Origin: Lysobacter capsici
GTDB lineage: Bacteria > Pseudomonadota > Gammaproteobacteria > Xanthomonadales > Xanthomonadaceae
DNA length: 64,000 nucleotides
Assembly (NCBI RefSeq): GCF_014779555.2
Contig: NZ_CP094357.1
Coordinates: forward strand, 806,001-870,000
Direction of reading: 5' to 3'
Position numbers and translations under genes: made by a program. Below are positions 13,648 through 22,458 of the stretch, piece after piece. Numbering within the stretch: position 1 is the stretch's first letter; the number at the start of each line of letters is the position of its first letter. The notes under the pieces were generated by a model. It searched no databases and was not told the DNA's origin. It worked only from the letters and a program-made list of their open reading frames with translations.

Positions 13648-14412
13648 ATGGCAGCTTCCAACCTGGCTGATTCGATCATGGCCGACAGCATCGTGAAAGA
13701 CCACGACGAACCGCAGGCTGAAGCGCCGGGCGCGAAAGCGCGCGTGGCGATGCTCGAAGTCGAGGGCCTGGGCAAGCACGTGCCCCTGCCGTCGGGCGAA
13801 CTCGTCATCCTCGATGGGGTCGGTTTTTCGATCGCCAAGGGCGACACCGTCGCCATCGTCGGCGCCTCGGGTTCGGGCAAGAGCACCTTGCTGTCGCTGA
13901 TGGCGGGCCTGGATTCGCCGAGCACCGGCACGGTCAAGCTCGACGGCGACACCATCTCGGCGCTCGACGAAGACGGCCGCGCGCGCGTGCGCAGCGAGAA
14001 AGTCGGCTTCGTGTTCCAGAGTTTCCAGTTGCTGCCGTCGCTGACGGCGCTGGAAAACGTGATGCTGCCGCTGGAACTGCGCGGCGACCGCGATGCGCAG
14101 GCGCCGGCGAAGGCAATTCTCAGCAAGGTCGGCCTCGGACAACGCCTGGATCACTACCCGCGTCAGCTGTCGGGCGGCGAACAACAACGCGTCGCGCTGG
14201 CGCGCGCGTTCGTGACCCGTCCGTCGCTGTTGTTCGCCGACGAACCCACCGGCAACCTCGACACCCACACCGGCCAGGCGATCATCGAATTGCTGTTCGA
14301 ACTCAACGCCGACGCCGGCACCACCCTGGTGCTGGTGACCCACGACGAGCACCTCGCCGAACGTTGCCATCGCCGCATCCGCCTCGACAGCGGCCGCCTG
14401 GTGCAGGGCTGA
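13648..14412 (+). CDS. ybbA: ABC transporter ATP-binding protein, YbbA-like
   Basis: This 254-residue ATPase has Walker A GASGSGKST (about 72-80), a Q-loop (VFQSFQLLPSLTALENV), the ABC signature LSGGEQQRVALARA, Walker B LLFADEPTGNLD and the H-loop VTHD. It belongs to the MacB/LolD-type class that energises FtsX-fold mechanotransmission permeases. The start has an AAGGA site nine bases upstream, and an N-terminal extension of about 35 residues precedes the ATPase fold. The stop is four bases before the permease start, so the two form one operon; with tesA across the divergent promoter this is the ybbA-ybbP-tesA neighbourhood. Confidence 0.92.
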   Translation: MAASNLADSIMADSIVKDHDEPQAEAPGAKARVAMLEVEGLGKHVPLPSGELVILDGVGFSIAKGDTVAIVGASGSGKSTLLSLMAGLDSPSTGTVKLDGDTISALDEDGRARVRSEKVGFVFQSFQLLPSLTALENVMLPLELRGDRDAQAPAKAILSKVGLGQRLDHYPRQLSGGEQQRVALARAFVTRPSLLFADEPTGNLDTHTGQAIIELLFELNADAGTTLVLVTHDEHLAERCHRRIRLDSGRLVQG

Positions 14413-14415
14413 GGC

Positions 14416-16920
14416 ATGGGCCGCACTCTCTCGATGGCATGGCGGCAACTGCGCCGCGACCTCAAGGCCGGCGACGTCCGCATCCTGCTCGCGGCGCTGA
14501 TCCTGGCGGTGCTCGCGGTGACCGCGGTCGGTTTCGTCACCGATCGCGCCGAGCGCGCGCTGGCGATCGAAGCCAACCGTCTGCTCGGCGGCGATGCGGT
14601 GATCCGCGCCGATCAGCCGATCAAGGGCAAGCTGCGCGAAGCCGCGTCGGTGCCGCAGCTGCGCCGCGCCGAAGCGACCGAACTGCAGACCATGATCCGG
14701 GTCGACGAGCGTTTGCAGCTCGGCGATCTGCGCGCGCTCGGCGCGGGGTTTCCGTTGCGCGGCAGCTTTCGCATCATCGATCGCGCCGGCGCGGCCGAGC
14801 GCGACGCGCCCGGCGTGCCCGCGCCGGGCACGGTGTGGATGAGTCAGGTCGGCGCCGATACGCTCGGCGCTCAGGTCGGGCAGGAGATCGCGCTGGGCGA
14901 CGCGCGTCTGCGCCTGGCCGCGCTGGTGACGCAGGAACCCGATGCCTCGCTGGATTACTTCAACATCGCGCCGAAGGTGTTCCTCAATCTGTCGGATCTG
15001 CCGGCGACCGGTCTGATCCAGCCCGGCAGCCGGATCCGCTATCGCATGGTCGTCGCCGGCCCGGCCAACGCGGTCGAACGTTTCGTCGCCGACGCCAAGC
15101 CCGCGCTCGGCCGCGGTCAGCGCTTGGAAACCATCGCCGACGCGCGCCCGGAAGTGCGCTCGGCGCTCGATCGCGCCGGCCGTTTCCTCGGCCTGGCCGC
15201 GCTGGTGTCGGTGGTGCTCGCGGCGGTCGCGGTGGCGATGGCCGCGCGTCGTCATAGCGAGCGACATCTGTCCGGCACCGCGGTCATGCGTTGCCTCGGC
15301 GCGAGCCAACGCACCCTGGTCGGCATCCATGTCGGCGAACTGGTGTTGCTTGGTCTGATCGCGAGCGCGATCGGCGTCGCGCTCGCATTCGGCCTGCAAT
15401 GGGCGATCGGCGGCTGGCTGGAGCAATCCTTGAAGATGTCGATTCCGGCCGCGGGCGTGATGCCGGCGGTGCAGGGCTTCGGCGTCGGCCTGGTCGTGCT
15501 GCTCGCGTTCGGCGCGCCGCCGGTGCTCGCATTGCGACGGGTGCCGGCGCTGCGCGTGTTGCGCCGCGACCTCGGTCCGACCGAACCGAGCGCATGGCTG
15601 GTCGCCGCGGCCGGATTGATCGGCCTGGGCGCGCTGCTGTGGTGGAAGGCCGGTTCGGTCACGCTCGGCCTGACCATGCTGGCCGGCATCACCGCGACCT
15701 TGGCGGTGCTCGCGTTGCTGGCGTTGTTGATGATCGTGCTGGTGCGGCGCCTGCGTTCGCGCCTGCGCGGCAGCCTGCGTTACGGCCTGGCCAACGTCAG
15801 CCGTCGCGCCGGCACCAGCATCGCCCAGGTCTCGGCCTTGGGCCTGGGTTTGATGGCCTTGTTGCTGTTGACCTTCGTGCGCACCGATCTGCTCGATCGC
15901 TGGCAACTGGCGCTGGCCGCCGATGCGCCGAACCGTTTCATCATCAACGTGCAGCCCGATCAGCTCACGGACGTGCGCGGTTTCATTGCCGAGCAGAAAC
16001 TGCCGGCGCCGACCTTGTTTCCGATGATCCGCGCGCGCCTGGTGTCGTACAACGGCAAGCCGGTGACCGGCGAGAGCTATGTCGAACGCGGCGATCGCGC
16101 CAAGCAACTGGCCGAGCGCGAGTTCAATCTGTCGGTGGCCGATACGTTGCGTTCGGACAACAAGTTGGTCGACGGGAAATTCTGGGCGCCGCGAAAACTT
16201 GCCCAACCGGAAGTGTCGGTCGAAGAAGGGTTCGCTGAGACGCTTGGCTGGAAGCTCGGCGATACGATCGGTTTCGATATCGCCGGACAAAGCTTCAAGG
16301 CCCGGATCACCAGCCTGCGCAAGGTCGATTGGGAAAGCTTCAGGCCGAACTTCTTCGTGATCGCCTCGCCCGGGTCGATGGATGGTTATCCGGCCAGCTA
16401 CATCACCGCGATCAGCGTGCCGGCGCAGCAGACCCGCTTCACTTCGCAATTGGTCGAGCGCTTCCCGAATCTGTCGGTGATCGATGTCGAGGCGGTGCTC
16501 AAGCAGGTGCGCAGCACCGCCGATCAGGTCTCGACCGTGGTCGAGGTGGTGTTCTATTTCTCGCTGGTGGCCGGCGTGCTGGTGTTGATGGCCGCGGTGA
16601 GCGCCAGCCAGGACGAGCGTCTGCTCGAAGGCGGGGTGATGCGCGTGCTCGGCGGCAGCCGTCGGCAGTTGCGCTTGGCGCAGGCCTCGGAATTCGCCGC
16701 GATCGGTTTGTTGTCTGGATTGACCGCGGCGATCGCCGCGTCGGTATTGGCCGGCGTGGTCGCGGTGCAGGTGTTCGTCCTGCCGTGGGAATTCGACTGG
16801 CGCATGGCCGCGGTTGGCGGCGGCGCGGGTGTATTCGCGGCGTTGGCGGCGGGCATGTTCGCCACGCGCAAGGTGCTGGATGCGCCGCCGTCGGTGACGT
16901 TGCGCGAGTTGCAGGGGTGA
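14416..16920 (+). CDS. ybbP: FtsX-family ABC permease, YbbP-like
   Basis: This 834-residue inner-membrane protein has the double-FtsX (YbbP) architecture. TM1 is at about 20-40 (RILLAALILAVLAVTAVGFV), followed by a large periplasmic domain and a cluster of TM helices at about 255-440. A second periplasmic domain (about 500-690) and three C-terminal TMs around 705, 765 and 795 complete it. It would pair with YbbA, together acting on periplasmic lipid or peptide substrates. The exact role of YbbAP-TesA is still poorly defined, though links to hydrolysing hydrophobic compounds have been proposed. Length is normal and no disruption is visible. Confidence 0.9.
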   Translation: MGRTLSMAWRQLRRDLKAGDVRILLAALILAVLAVTAVGFVTDRAERALAIEANRLLGGDAVIRADQPIKGKLREAASVPQLRRAEATELQTMIRVDERLQLGDLRALGAGFPLRGSFRIIDRAGAAERDAPGVPAPGTVWMSQVGADTLGAQVGQEIALGDARLRLAALVTQEPDASLDYFNIAPKVFLNLSDLPATGLIQPGSRIRYRMVVAGPANAVERFVADAKPALGRGQRLETIADARPEVRSALDRAGRFLGLAALVSVVLAAVAVAMAARRHSERHLSGTAVMRCLGASQRTLVGIHVGELVLLGLIASAIGVALAFGLQWAIGGWLEQSLKMSIPAAGVMPAVQGFGVGLVVLLAFGAPPVLALRRVPALRVLRRDLGPTEPSAWLVAAAGLIGLGALLWWKAGSVTLGLTMLAGITATLAVLALLALLMIVLVRRLRSRLRGSLRYGLANVSRRAGTSIAQVSALGLGLMALLLLTFVRTDLLDRWQLALAADAPNRFIINVQPDQLTDVRGFIAEQKLPAPTLFPMIRARLVSYNGKPVTGESYVERGDRAKQLAEREFNLSVADTLRSDNKLVDGKFWAPRKLAQPEVSVEEGFAETLGWKLGDTIGFDIAGQSFKARITSLRKVDWESFRPNFFVIASPGSMDGYPASYITAISVPAQQTRFTSQLVERFPNLSVIDVEAVLKQVRSTADQVSTVVEVVFYFSLVAGVLVLMAAVSASQDERLLEGGVMRVLGGSRRQLRLAQASEFAAIGLLSGLTAAIAASVLAGVVAVQVFVLPWEFDWRMAAVGGGAGVFAALAAGMFATRKVLDAPPSVTLRELQG

Positions 16921-16963
16921 TGGCTAGCGGCGCGTATTGCATCGGCGCTGCGATCTGGCGTGC

Positions 16964-17110
16964 CCTCATCCGGCCCTTTCGGGCCACCTTCTCCCGCTCT
17001 GCGGGAGAAGGGATCTCTGCGGGAGAAGGGAATCAAACCCAGCGACTTCGATATTTCGCTACTTGAAGCCCCCCTCTCCCACCTGCGGGAGAGGGGTTGG
17101 GGTGAGGGCC
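16964..17110. repeat. CTCTCCCGC-GCGGGAGAG repeat pair between ybbP and a small gene
   Basis: The left unit at 16964-17024 (ccctcatccggccctttcgggccacc, then ttctcccgctctgcgggagaa with a second gcgggagaagg) is mirrored by the right unit at 17071-17110 (cccctctcccacctgcgggagagg, ggttggggtgagggc). Together they form a long inverted repeat after ybbP and before the convergent gene at 17124, so it may double as a transcription terminator. Other members occur at 25638, 31711, 42757 and 54843. Confidence 0.75.
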
Positions 17111-17123
17111 GCAAGCCGACGTA

Positions 17124-17381
17124 TCAAATCCCCAACTGCGGCTCCGCCTGAAACCTGCGCGCGTACCCGCGCTCCTCGGCCACCCGTTCGACTTCGCCAT
17201 CGGCCAGCTCCGGCGCGGCATACACCGCATACACCGTGGCGCCCTCGCGCAAACCGATATGGTGCAGGCGATAGCGCGGCTGGCCGCTGCCGGTGTTGGG
17301 CGGGTAATGGTGCGGCGGCTCGCCGCCTTCGAGATCGAGTTCGCTGTTGTCGACGGTGCCGCCGATGAAAAGGGCTCGCAT
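17124..17381 (-). CDS. Small hypothetical cytoplasmic protein
   Basis: This 85-residue protein starts MRALFIGGTVDNSELDLEGG and contains a Tyr/His-rich centre (PHHYPPN, PRYRLHHIGL) and a charged C-terminus. I do not recognise the family; it has no signal peptide or membrane segment. The ATG at 17381 has a GGAG-type site upstream; an upstream in-frame ATG at 17468 would add 29 basic residues of poor quality. It is convergent with ybbP across a repeat-rich spacer. Confidence 0.6.
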   Translation of the reverse strand: MRALFIGGTVDNSELDLEGGEPPHHYPPNTGSGQPRYRLHHIGLREGATVYAVYAAPELADGEVERVAEERGYARRFQAEPQLGI

Positions 17382-17529
17382 CGTGATTCGCTCCTTGGGC
17401 TGGACCAGACTCGATCGTCGCCGTTGCGACGTTGCGCGGCGATGAAGCCGATGTTGTCGCGGCGGCAAGCGGCTTCGATCTCCCGCGTGCGTGCCGCCAT
17501 CGCGAAGGAAACCGCGCCCGCCCGCGCCG

Positions 17530-18315
17530 TCACTCGCCCGGCGACAGATGCCCGGAAAACACCCGATGACGCGGATGCAGCCGCAGCCACAAGGTCTGCA
17601 CCAGCACCAACGCGGCGATCGACGCCGCGCACCAGGCCGCGGCCTGCGCGCCGTTCAAAGCCGATTCGGACTGCTTGAGATACACCCCGATCAATCCCCA
17701 CAGCGCGGCCGCGGCATACCCCAGGTTGCCGCGCATGCGCCCGTTCAACAGCAACACCAGCAGCGCCGCCGCGGCGAACAGGACCAGACTCCAGCCGAGC
17801 ATGTCGTCGACCGGCAACAGTCTGTACGCGACCACGACCTGGGCGGTGTTCAAGAACGCCGCCAGCGACAGCCAGCCGGCATGCAGCGAAATCGCGAACT
17901 TGGCCCACAACGCTTGACCGGGCGCCGGCGTGGGGTCGCGCGACAGCAGCACCGCGCTCCAGGCCATGCAGGCCAGGGCCAGCCAGATCACCGCCAGCGC
18001 CAGCCAGAACCATTGCTGGGAGAAGATCGGCATCCACAGCGCGGTCAGGGTGAAACCGGCCGCCGCGGCCGGGCGCAGCCGCTGCAACGTGTCGTCCTCG
18101 CGCAAGCTCGAACGCAGCTGCCACAGCGCGAACGCCAGATCGAGCAGGAAGATCACGCCCCAGATCGCGAACGCATAGCCGGCCGCGACCAGCAAGGTGG
18201 GATAGCGATCGGAGATCGCGCCGTTGTCGGGACCGAAGTAGCCGCGTTGGGAACACCAGGCCACCACCGGCATCAACACGGCCGCGAACACGACGGGCAG
18301 GCGCACGATGAACAC
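17530..18315 (-). CDS. Polytopic membrane protein, TspO/tryptophan-rich sensory-like
   Basis: This protein of about 261 residues has eight or so hydrophobic segments. Early motifs SDRYPTLLVAAGYAFAIWGV and an N-terminal segment (VVFAAVLMPVVAWCSQRGYF) resemble the NPxYPT...FAIWGxIY pattern of tryptophan-rich/TspO-related proteins (TspO itself is about 150 residues). No TspO function is implied. Several in-frame starts exist; the GTG at 18315 (VFIVRLPVV) places the first TM at the N-terminus, and the longer frame upstream overlaps the divergent rsmC region. It is convergent with nothing and probably monocistronic. Confidence 0.68.
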   Translation of the reverse strand: MFIVRLPVVFAAVLMPVVAWCSQRGYFGPDNGAISDRYPTLLVAAGYAFAIWGVIFLLDLAFALWQLRSSLREDDTLQRLRPAAAAGFTLTALWMPIFSQQWFWLALAVIWLALACMAWSAVLLSRDPTPAPGQALWAKFAISLHAGWLSLAAFLNTAQVVVAYRLLPVDDMLGWSLVLFAAAALLVLLLNGRMRGNLGYAAAALWGLIGVYLKQSESALNGAQAAAWCAASIAALVLVQTLWLRLHPRHRVFSGHLSPGE

Positions 18316-18392
18316 TCCGGCATAGCGATACCCACACCCTAACGCGCAGCCGCGTAAAATCGGCGCGATGATCTCCTTCGAGCCCTTCCGCC

Positions 18393-19550
18393 ATGCCCTC
18401 TCCCATGCGCGTTGACGCCTCCGACGACGCGCTCGACACCCTGTTCCAACCCTTCGCCGACGGCGTGCTGTCATGGCCGGAACAAGGCGGCGCGCTGTTC
18501 CTGCGCGCGCGCGACGGCGTCGGCCTGCGCCAGCGGCCGCGCCCGGGCCTAGTCTGCGAACAGGACTACAAGCCGGCGATCGACGCCCTGCATCGCGGCG
18601 GCCTGGACACCGTCGATCTCGACTCGCTGCCGGCCGACCAGCGTTATCCGCTGGTGCTGGTGCTGCCGCCGCGCCAGCGCGACGAAGCGCGCGCGCTGTA
18701 CGCGCAGGCGCTGGCCCGCACCGCGCCGGGCGGGCGCGTGGTCGCCTGCCTGAGCAACGACGAAGGCGCGCGTTCGGGCGAGGACGACCTGGGCCGGATC
18801 GCCGGCAAGGTCGGCAGCCTGTCCAAGCGCAAATGCCGGGTGTTCTGGACCGCGCCGCTGGACGGCCCTGCCGACCCGGCCCTGGCCGCCGCCTGGGCCG
18901 GCGGCGACCGGCCGCGCGAGATTCTCGGCGGGCGCTTCCTGAGCCGGCCCGGCGTGTTCGCCTGGGACCGGGTCGATCCGGCCTCGGCGCTGCTGGCCGA
19001 GCACCTGCCGGCCGACCTGGCCGGCCGCGCCGCCGACCTCGGCGCCGGTTACGGCTATCTGTCGGCCGAACTGCTGGCGCGCTGCCCGCGCATCACCGCG
19101 CTGGACGTGTACGAAGCGCAGGCGCGCGCGCTGCAACTGGCGCGGACCAACCTGCAACGCGTGCCGTCATCGGTGCCGCTGGAGTTCTTCTGGCACGACG
19201 TCACCGCCGGCCTCGGCGATCGCGGCTACGACGTGATCGTCAGCAACCCGCCGTTCCATGCGCAAGGCCGCGAGGAGCGTCCTGACATCGGCCGGCGTTT
19301 CATCGCCGTGGCCGCGCAGGCGCTCAATCCCGGCGGCCGCCTGTGGCTGGTCGCCAATCGCCACTTGCCGTACGAAGTGGTGCTGGACGAACGCTTCGGC
19401 GAGGTCCGCACCGTGGCCCAACAGGGCGGCTTCAAGGTGGTCGAGGCGATCAAGGCCAAGGCCGCGGGCAAGCCTGCCGGCACGACGACCGCAAAGCCTG
19501 CCGGCAAATTCGCCGGCAAGCCGGGCGGCAAGGGCGGAGCGCGCGCATGA
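18393..19550 (+). CDS. rsmC: 16S rRNA m2G1207 methyltransferase RsmC-like
   Basis: This 385-residue protein has the RsmC two-domain layout. Residues about 1-175 are the degenerate, non-catalytic methyltransferase-like half. Residues about 185-350 are the active Rossmann fold with the SAM motif ADLGAGYGYLS, acidic strand ITALDVYE and the NPPFH catalytic motif typical of RNA guanine-N2 methyltransferases. Its C-terminus ends in a Lys/Ala/Gly tail (AKAAGKPAG repeats) that may bind RNA. Its stop overlaps the next start (ATGA), so it is coupled to the pseudouridine synthase. Confidence 0.85.
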   Translation: MPSPMRVDASDDALDTLFQPFADGVLSWPEQGGALFLRARDGVGLRQRPRPGLVCEQDYKPAIDALHRGGLDTVDLDSLPADQRYPLVLVLPPRQRDEARALYAQALARTAPGGRVVACLSNDEGARSGEDDLGRIAGKVGSLSKRKCRVFWTAPLDGPADPALAAAWAGGDRPREILGGRFLSRPGVFAWDRVDPASALLAEHLPADLAGRAADLGAGYGYLSAELLARCPRITALDVYEAQARALQLARTNLQRVPSSVPLEFFWHDVTAGLGDRGYDVIVSNPPFHAQGREERPDIGRRFIAVAAQALNPGGRLWLVANRHLPYEVVLDERFGEVRTVAQQGGFKVVEAIKAKAAGKPAGTTTAKPAGKFAGKPGGKGGARA

Positions 19551-20248
19551 AGCTGGTCAAGCTGATCGGCAACCTGGGCTACGGCAGCCGCAAGGAAGTC
19601 AGCGCGATGTTCCGCGAGGGCCGCATCACCGATCCCGACGGCGAGGTGCTGTACGCCGACGACAAGGTCGAACACGCCGCGATCCGCATCGACGGCGAGC
19701 CGCTCGATCCGCCGGCCGGGCTGGTGCTGATGCTGCACAAGCCGACCGGGTACACCTGTTCGACCAAGGACCCCGGCCGCATCGTCTACGACCTGCTGCC
19801 GCCGCGGTTCCGCCTGCGTTCGCCGTTGCTGTCCACGGTCGGGCGGCTGGATCGCGACACCAGCGGCCTGTTGCTATTGACCGACGACGGCGGCCTGCTG
19901 CACCGGATCGTGTCGCCGAAGGCCAACCTGGCCAAGGTCTACGAGGCGCAGTTGGCCGAGGACCTGCGCGGCGACGAAGCGGCGATCTTCGCCAGCGGCG
20001 AGCTGGAACTGGAATCCGAACAAACCCCGCTGGCGCCGGCGATCCTGGAAACGATCGCGCCGCGTCAGGCGCGACTGATCCTCACCGAAGGCCGCTATCA
20101 CCAGGTGCGGCGCATGTTCGCCGCGGTCGGCAATCACGTGCAGGCGCTGCATCGCAGCCGCATCGGCGGTCTGTCGCTGCAGGATCTGCCGGCGGGTCAG
20201 TGGCGAATCTTGAATGCCGCCGACCTGGAGACCTTGTTCCGTGGTTGA
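19547..20248 (+). CDS. rsuA: 16S rRNA pseudouridine synthase, RsuA family
   Basis: This 233-residue protein starts in a 4-bp overlap with rsmC. An S4-like N-terminal domain (LVKLIGNLGYGSRKEVSAMF) precedes the catalytic domain with GRLDRDTSGLLLLTDDG, where Asp in RLDRDT is the invariant catalytic residue. ILTEGRYHQVRRMFAAVG follows, and the C-terminal IGGLSL motif is also present. RsuA isomerises U516 of 16S rRNA during small-subunit assembly. Pairing with RsmC suggests one unit of two 16S modification enzymes. RluB/E/F paralogues look similar, so exact target specificity is not certain. Confidence 0.86.
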   Translation: MKLVKLIGNLGYGSRKEVSAMFREGRITDPDGEVLYADDKVEHAAIRIDGEPLDPPAGLVLMLHKPTGYTCSTKDPGRIVYDLLPPRFRLRSPLLSTVGRLDRDTSGLLLLTDDGGLLHRIVSPKANLAKVYEAQLAEDLRGDEAAIFASGELELESEQTPLAPAILETIAPRQARLILTEGRYHQVRRMFAAVGNHVQALHRSRIGGLSLQDLPAGQWRILNAADLETLFRG

Positions 20249-20984
20249 TCCGGTCGATTCGCGCGGTCCGATTGTGATTGATCCCACGCCGATCGATTTC
20301 GTTCCCGCCGCGGTGCTGTTCGACATGGACGGGCTGATGCTCGACAGCGAGCGGGCGATGCTTGGCACCTGGCGCGCGGCGGCGCTGGCCGAATCGATCC
20401 AGGCCGACGACGCGCTGTGGCTGTCGATGGTCGGCGTCCACGACCGCGCCAGTTTCGCGATGCTGTCCGAACGCCTGGGCGAAGACGCGGCGACCCGGCT
20501 GCGCGCCGCCGGCGATCGCTTGTACGACGCCCAGGTCGCGGCGGGTTTGCCGCATAAAGACGGCTTGATCGCGTTGCTGGATCTGCTCGACGCGCATGGC
20601 ATCGCCAAGGCCGTGGCGACCTCGACCCGGCGCAAGCGCGCTGTGGCCAAGCTCGAGGCCAGCGGCTTGATCGATCGGTTCGCGGTGATCGTGACCGGCA
20701 GCGATGTCGAGCATCCCAAGCCGGCGCCTGACATCTATCTGTCGGCGGCGCGGCAGCTCGGCGTCGATCCGCGCGATTGCCTGGTGCTGGAGGATTCCGA
20801 ACCCGGCGTGCGCGCCGCGCTGGCGGCCGGCGCGACGCCGATCCAGGTGCCCGATCTGGTCGCGCCCAGCGCGGAACTGCGCGGATTCGGGCATCGGATC
20901 GCGGGGTCGTTGGTGCAGGTGCGGGGGATGTTGGAGGCGGTGTTGGGTGAGCGCGGTGGTGTTCGGGCTGTGTCTAGGGCTTGA
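20241..20984 (+). CDS. HAD-superfamily phosphatase (beta-phosphoglucomutase-like)
   Basis: This protein of about 247 residues carries all HAD motifs: AVLFDMDGLMLDSE (catalytic DxD and cap start), AVATSTRR (motif II Thr), KPAPDIYLSAARQLG (motif III Lys) and LVLEDSEPGVRAALAAGA (motif IV acid pair). The helical cap after motif I marks subfamily IA, with phosphoglucomutases, phosphoglycolate and other sugar or nucleotide phosphatases. The GTG at 20241 overlaps the rsuA stop by eight bases and gives a sensible N-terminus; an ATG at 20214 would add nine residues. Substrate unknown. Confidence 0.83.
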   Translation: MVDPVDSRGPIVIDPTPIDFVPAAVLFDMDGLMLDSERAMLGTWRAAALAESIQADDALWLSMVGVHDRASFAMLSERLGEDAATRLRAAGDRLYDAQVAAGLPHKDGLIALLDLLDAHGIAKAVATSTRRKRAVAKLEASGLIDRFAVIVTGSDVEHPKPAPDIYLSAARQLGVDPRDCLVLEDSEPGVRAALAAGATPIQVPDLVAPSAELRGFGHRIAGSLVQVRGMLEAVLGERGGVRAVSRA

Positions 20985-20986
20985 AG

Positions 20987-21145
20987 CAAAAGCGAATCCC
21001 CCTCAATCCCCCTTTTCCAAAGGGGGAAGCAGATAGGTTGGATGCGTAGCTGTGAACCGACGCGAAGATCACCAAGCCCTGAATCACTTTCCCGAAGGAT
21101 TCCCCCCTTTGGAAAAGGGGGATTGAGGGGGATTCGCTTTTGCTC
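20987..21145. repeat. Composite inverted repeat (CCCCCTTT...AAAGGGGG family), copy 3
   Basis: It begins gcaaaagcgaatccccctcaatcccccttttccaaaggggg and ends with the mirror image (cccccctttggaaaagggggattgagggggattcgcttttgc). The two arms can pair over about 45 bp, separated by roughly 65 bp. It fills the spacer between the HAD gene and the convergent DUF1415 gene, so it may act as a bidirectional terminator. This copy has lost the inner ccacgtcc sequence of copies 1 and 2. Confidence 0.78.
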
Positions 21146-21192
21146 TGCTTCTGCGTTGCGCTGCCTCTACCCGCAACCCACCCAGCAGCAAC

Positions 21193-21777
21193 TCACTTAG
21201 CCAACAACGCCCGCCACCCCTCGAACCCGAGCTTCTGCAGCGTCTCCAGATTCCGCTCCACGATCACATCCGGGTCCGGAAACGCCGCCACCGCGCGTTC
21301 GACGCTGGCTTCGCGCAACAGGTGCAAGGTCGGATACGGCGAACGATTGGTGCAGTTGCCGACCTCGTCGAACCCGGCGCCGGCGAACTGATAGTCGGGA
21401 TGGAAACTGGCGACCTGGATCTCGCCCTCCAGGTCCAACGCCGCGACCGCGCCGTCGGCGAGGTCGAGGAAATCGTTGAAGTCGAAGAAGTCCTGCAACA
21501 CCTGCGGATGGATCAGCAAGGTGGTGTCGATGCGCTCGGGGTCGCTTTGTTCCAGCAGCACCAGCTCCGAGGCGAGTTCCTCCAGCAAGGCCTGCGGCGT
21601 GCGCGCATCGCTCAGCACGAAGCGCACCTGGCCCTTGGCCAGCACCGCCTTGGCGAACGGGCACAGGTTCAGGCCGATCACCGCGCGTTCCAGCCAGCGC
21701 CGGGTCGCGGCGATGGGTTCGGCCTCGTGCGACGAGGCGTCGTTGGGCGAAGCATGGCCGGGCAGGGTATCGCTCAT
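21193..21777 (-). CDS. DUF1415 family protein
   Basis: This 194-residue soluble protein has the DUF1415 hallmarks. These are RRWLERAVIGLNLCPFAKAV near the N-terminus, TLLIHPQVLQDFFDFNDFLD in the middle, VASFHPDYQF, and the N-R-SPYPTLHLLRE block. The family is widespread in proteobacteria and has no assigned function. The conserved LCPFA Cys and His/Tyr residues have led to no tested activity that I know. The ATG at 21777 (MSDTLPG) is the likely start; a second ATG lies seven codons upstream. It is codirectional with yajQ, 38 bp downstream of it. Confidence 0.88.
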   Translation of the reverse strand: MSDTLPGHASPNDASSHEAEPIAATRRWLERAVIGLNLCPFAKAVLAKGQVRFVLSDARTPQALLEELASELVLLEQSDPERIDTTLLIHPQVLQDFFDFNDFLDLADGAVAALDLEGEIQVASFHPDYQFAGAGFDEVGNCTNRSPYPTLHLLREASVERAVAAFPDPDVIVERNLETLQKLGFEGWRALLAK

Positions 21778-21814
21778 GGTCGCGGGCTCGCTGCGCAAGG
21801 GGTGGTCGCGCTGA

Positions 21815-22297
21815 TCAATCGCGGAAATTGTCGAACTGCAAGGGCCGCTCGAATTCCAGGCTCTTGAGCAGGGCGATCGCGGTCTGCAGGTCGTCGCGCT
21901 TCTTGCCGTTGACGCGCAGTTTGTCGCCGTTGATCTGGGTGTCGACCTTGAGCTTGGCGTCCTTGATCGCCGCGGCGATCTTCTTGGCCAGCTTCTGCTC
22001 GATGCCCTGCTGCACGGTGATCTTCTGCCGCGCGCCGGTCAGGTTGGTGTCGACGTCGCCGAATTCCAGGCAGCGCGCGTCGATGCCGCGGGCGGCCAGG
22101 CGGGCGCGCAGGATCTGAGTCATCTGCTCGAGCTGGAATTCGCTCGGCGCGGACTGGCTGATCGCCTTGTCGTCGAGCTCGAACTTGGCCTCGACGTTCT
22201 TGAAATCGAAGCGGGTAGTCAGCTCGCGGTTGGCCTGGTCGACCGCGTTGGTGAGTTCGTGGGTGTCGACTTCGGACACGACGTCGAAGGAAGGCAT
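21815..22297 (-). CDS. yajQ: YajQ family nucleotide-binding protein
   Basis: This 160-residue protein starts MPSFDVVSEVDTHELTNAVD, the near-invariant YajQ beginning. It continues with TTRFDFKNVEAKFELDDK and KITVQQGIEQKLAKKI, and ends LEFERPLQFDNFRD. It has two ferredoxin-like domains. Xanthomonas YajQ binds cyclic di-GMP and works with an LysR regulator to control virulence genes, and the same role is plausible here. The start is set by a GAGTGCGCC-ATG context with a good spacing; the frame upstream lacks homology. Confidence 0.94.
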   Translation of the reverse strand: MPSFDVVSEVDTHELTNAVDQANRELTTRFDFKNVEAKFELDDKAISQSAPSEFQLEQMTQILRARLAARGIDARCLEFGDVDTNLTGARQKITVQQGIEQKLAKKIAAAIKDAKLKVDTQINGDKLRVNGKKRDDLQTAIALLKSLEFERPLQFDNFRD

Positions 22298-22458
22298 GGC
22301 GCACTCGCAGTGAAGGGGGAACGGCGCAAAGGGTAGCGCAAGCGCCGTGGCGATACGCAGCGTTGCAGCGACGCGGGGTCGAAAAGCCCGCCAATTGACC
22401 GCGCCGGAACGCCGCATCGATAGAATCGAGCGCTTCCACGCCACCTGGACCCGCCCCC

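Noticed and set aside
13597-16449. A 950-residue minus-strand reading frame opposite ybbA-ybbP
   Set aside because: His/Gln/Arg-rich shadow without motifs; the plus-strand frames carry Walker and FtsX features.
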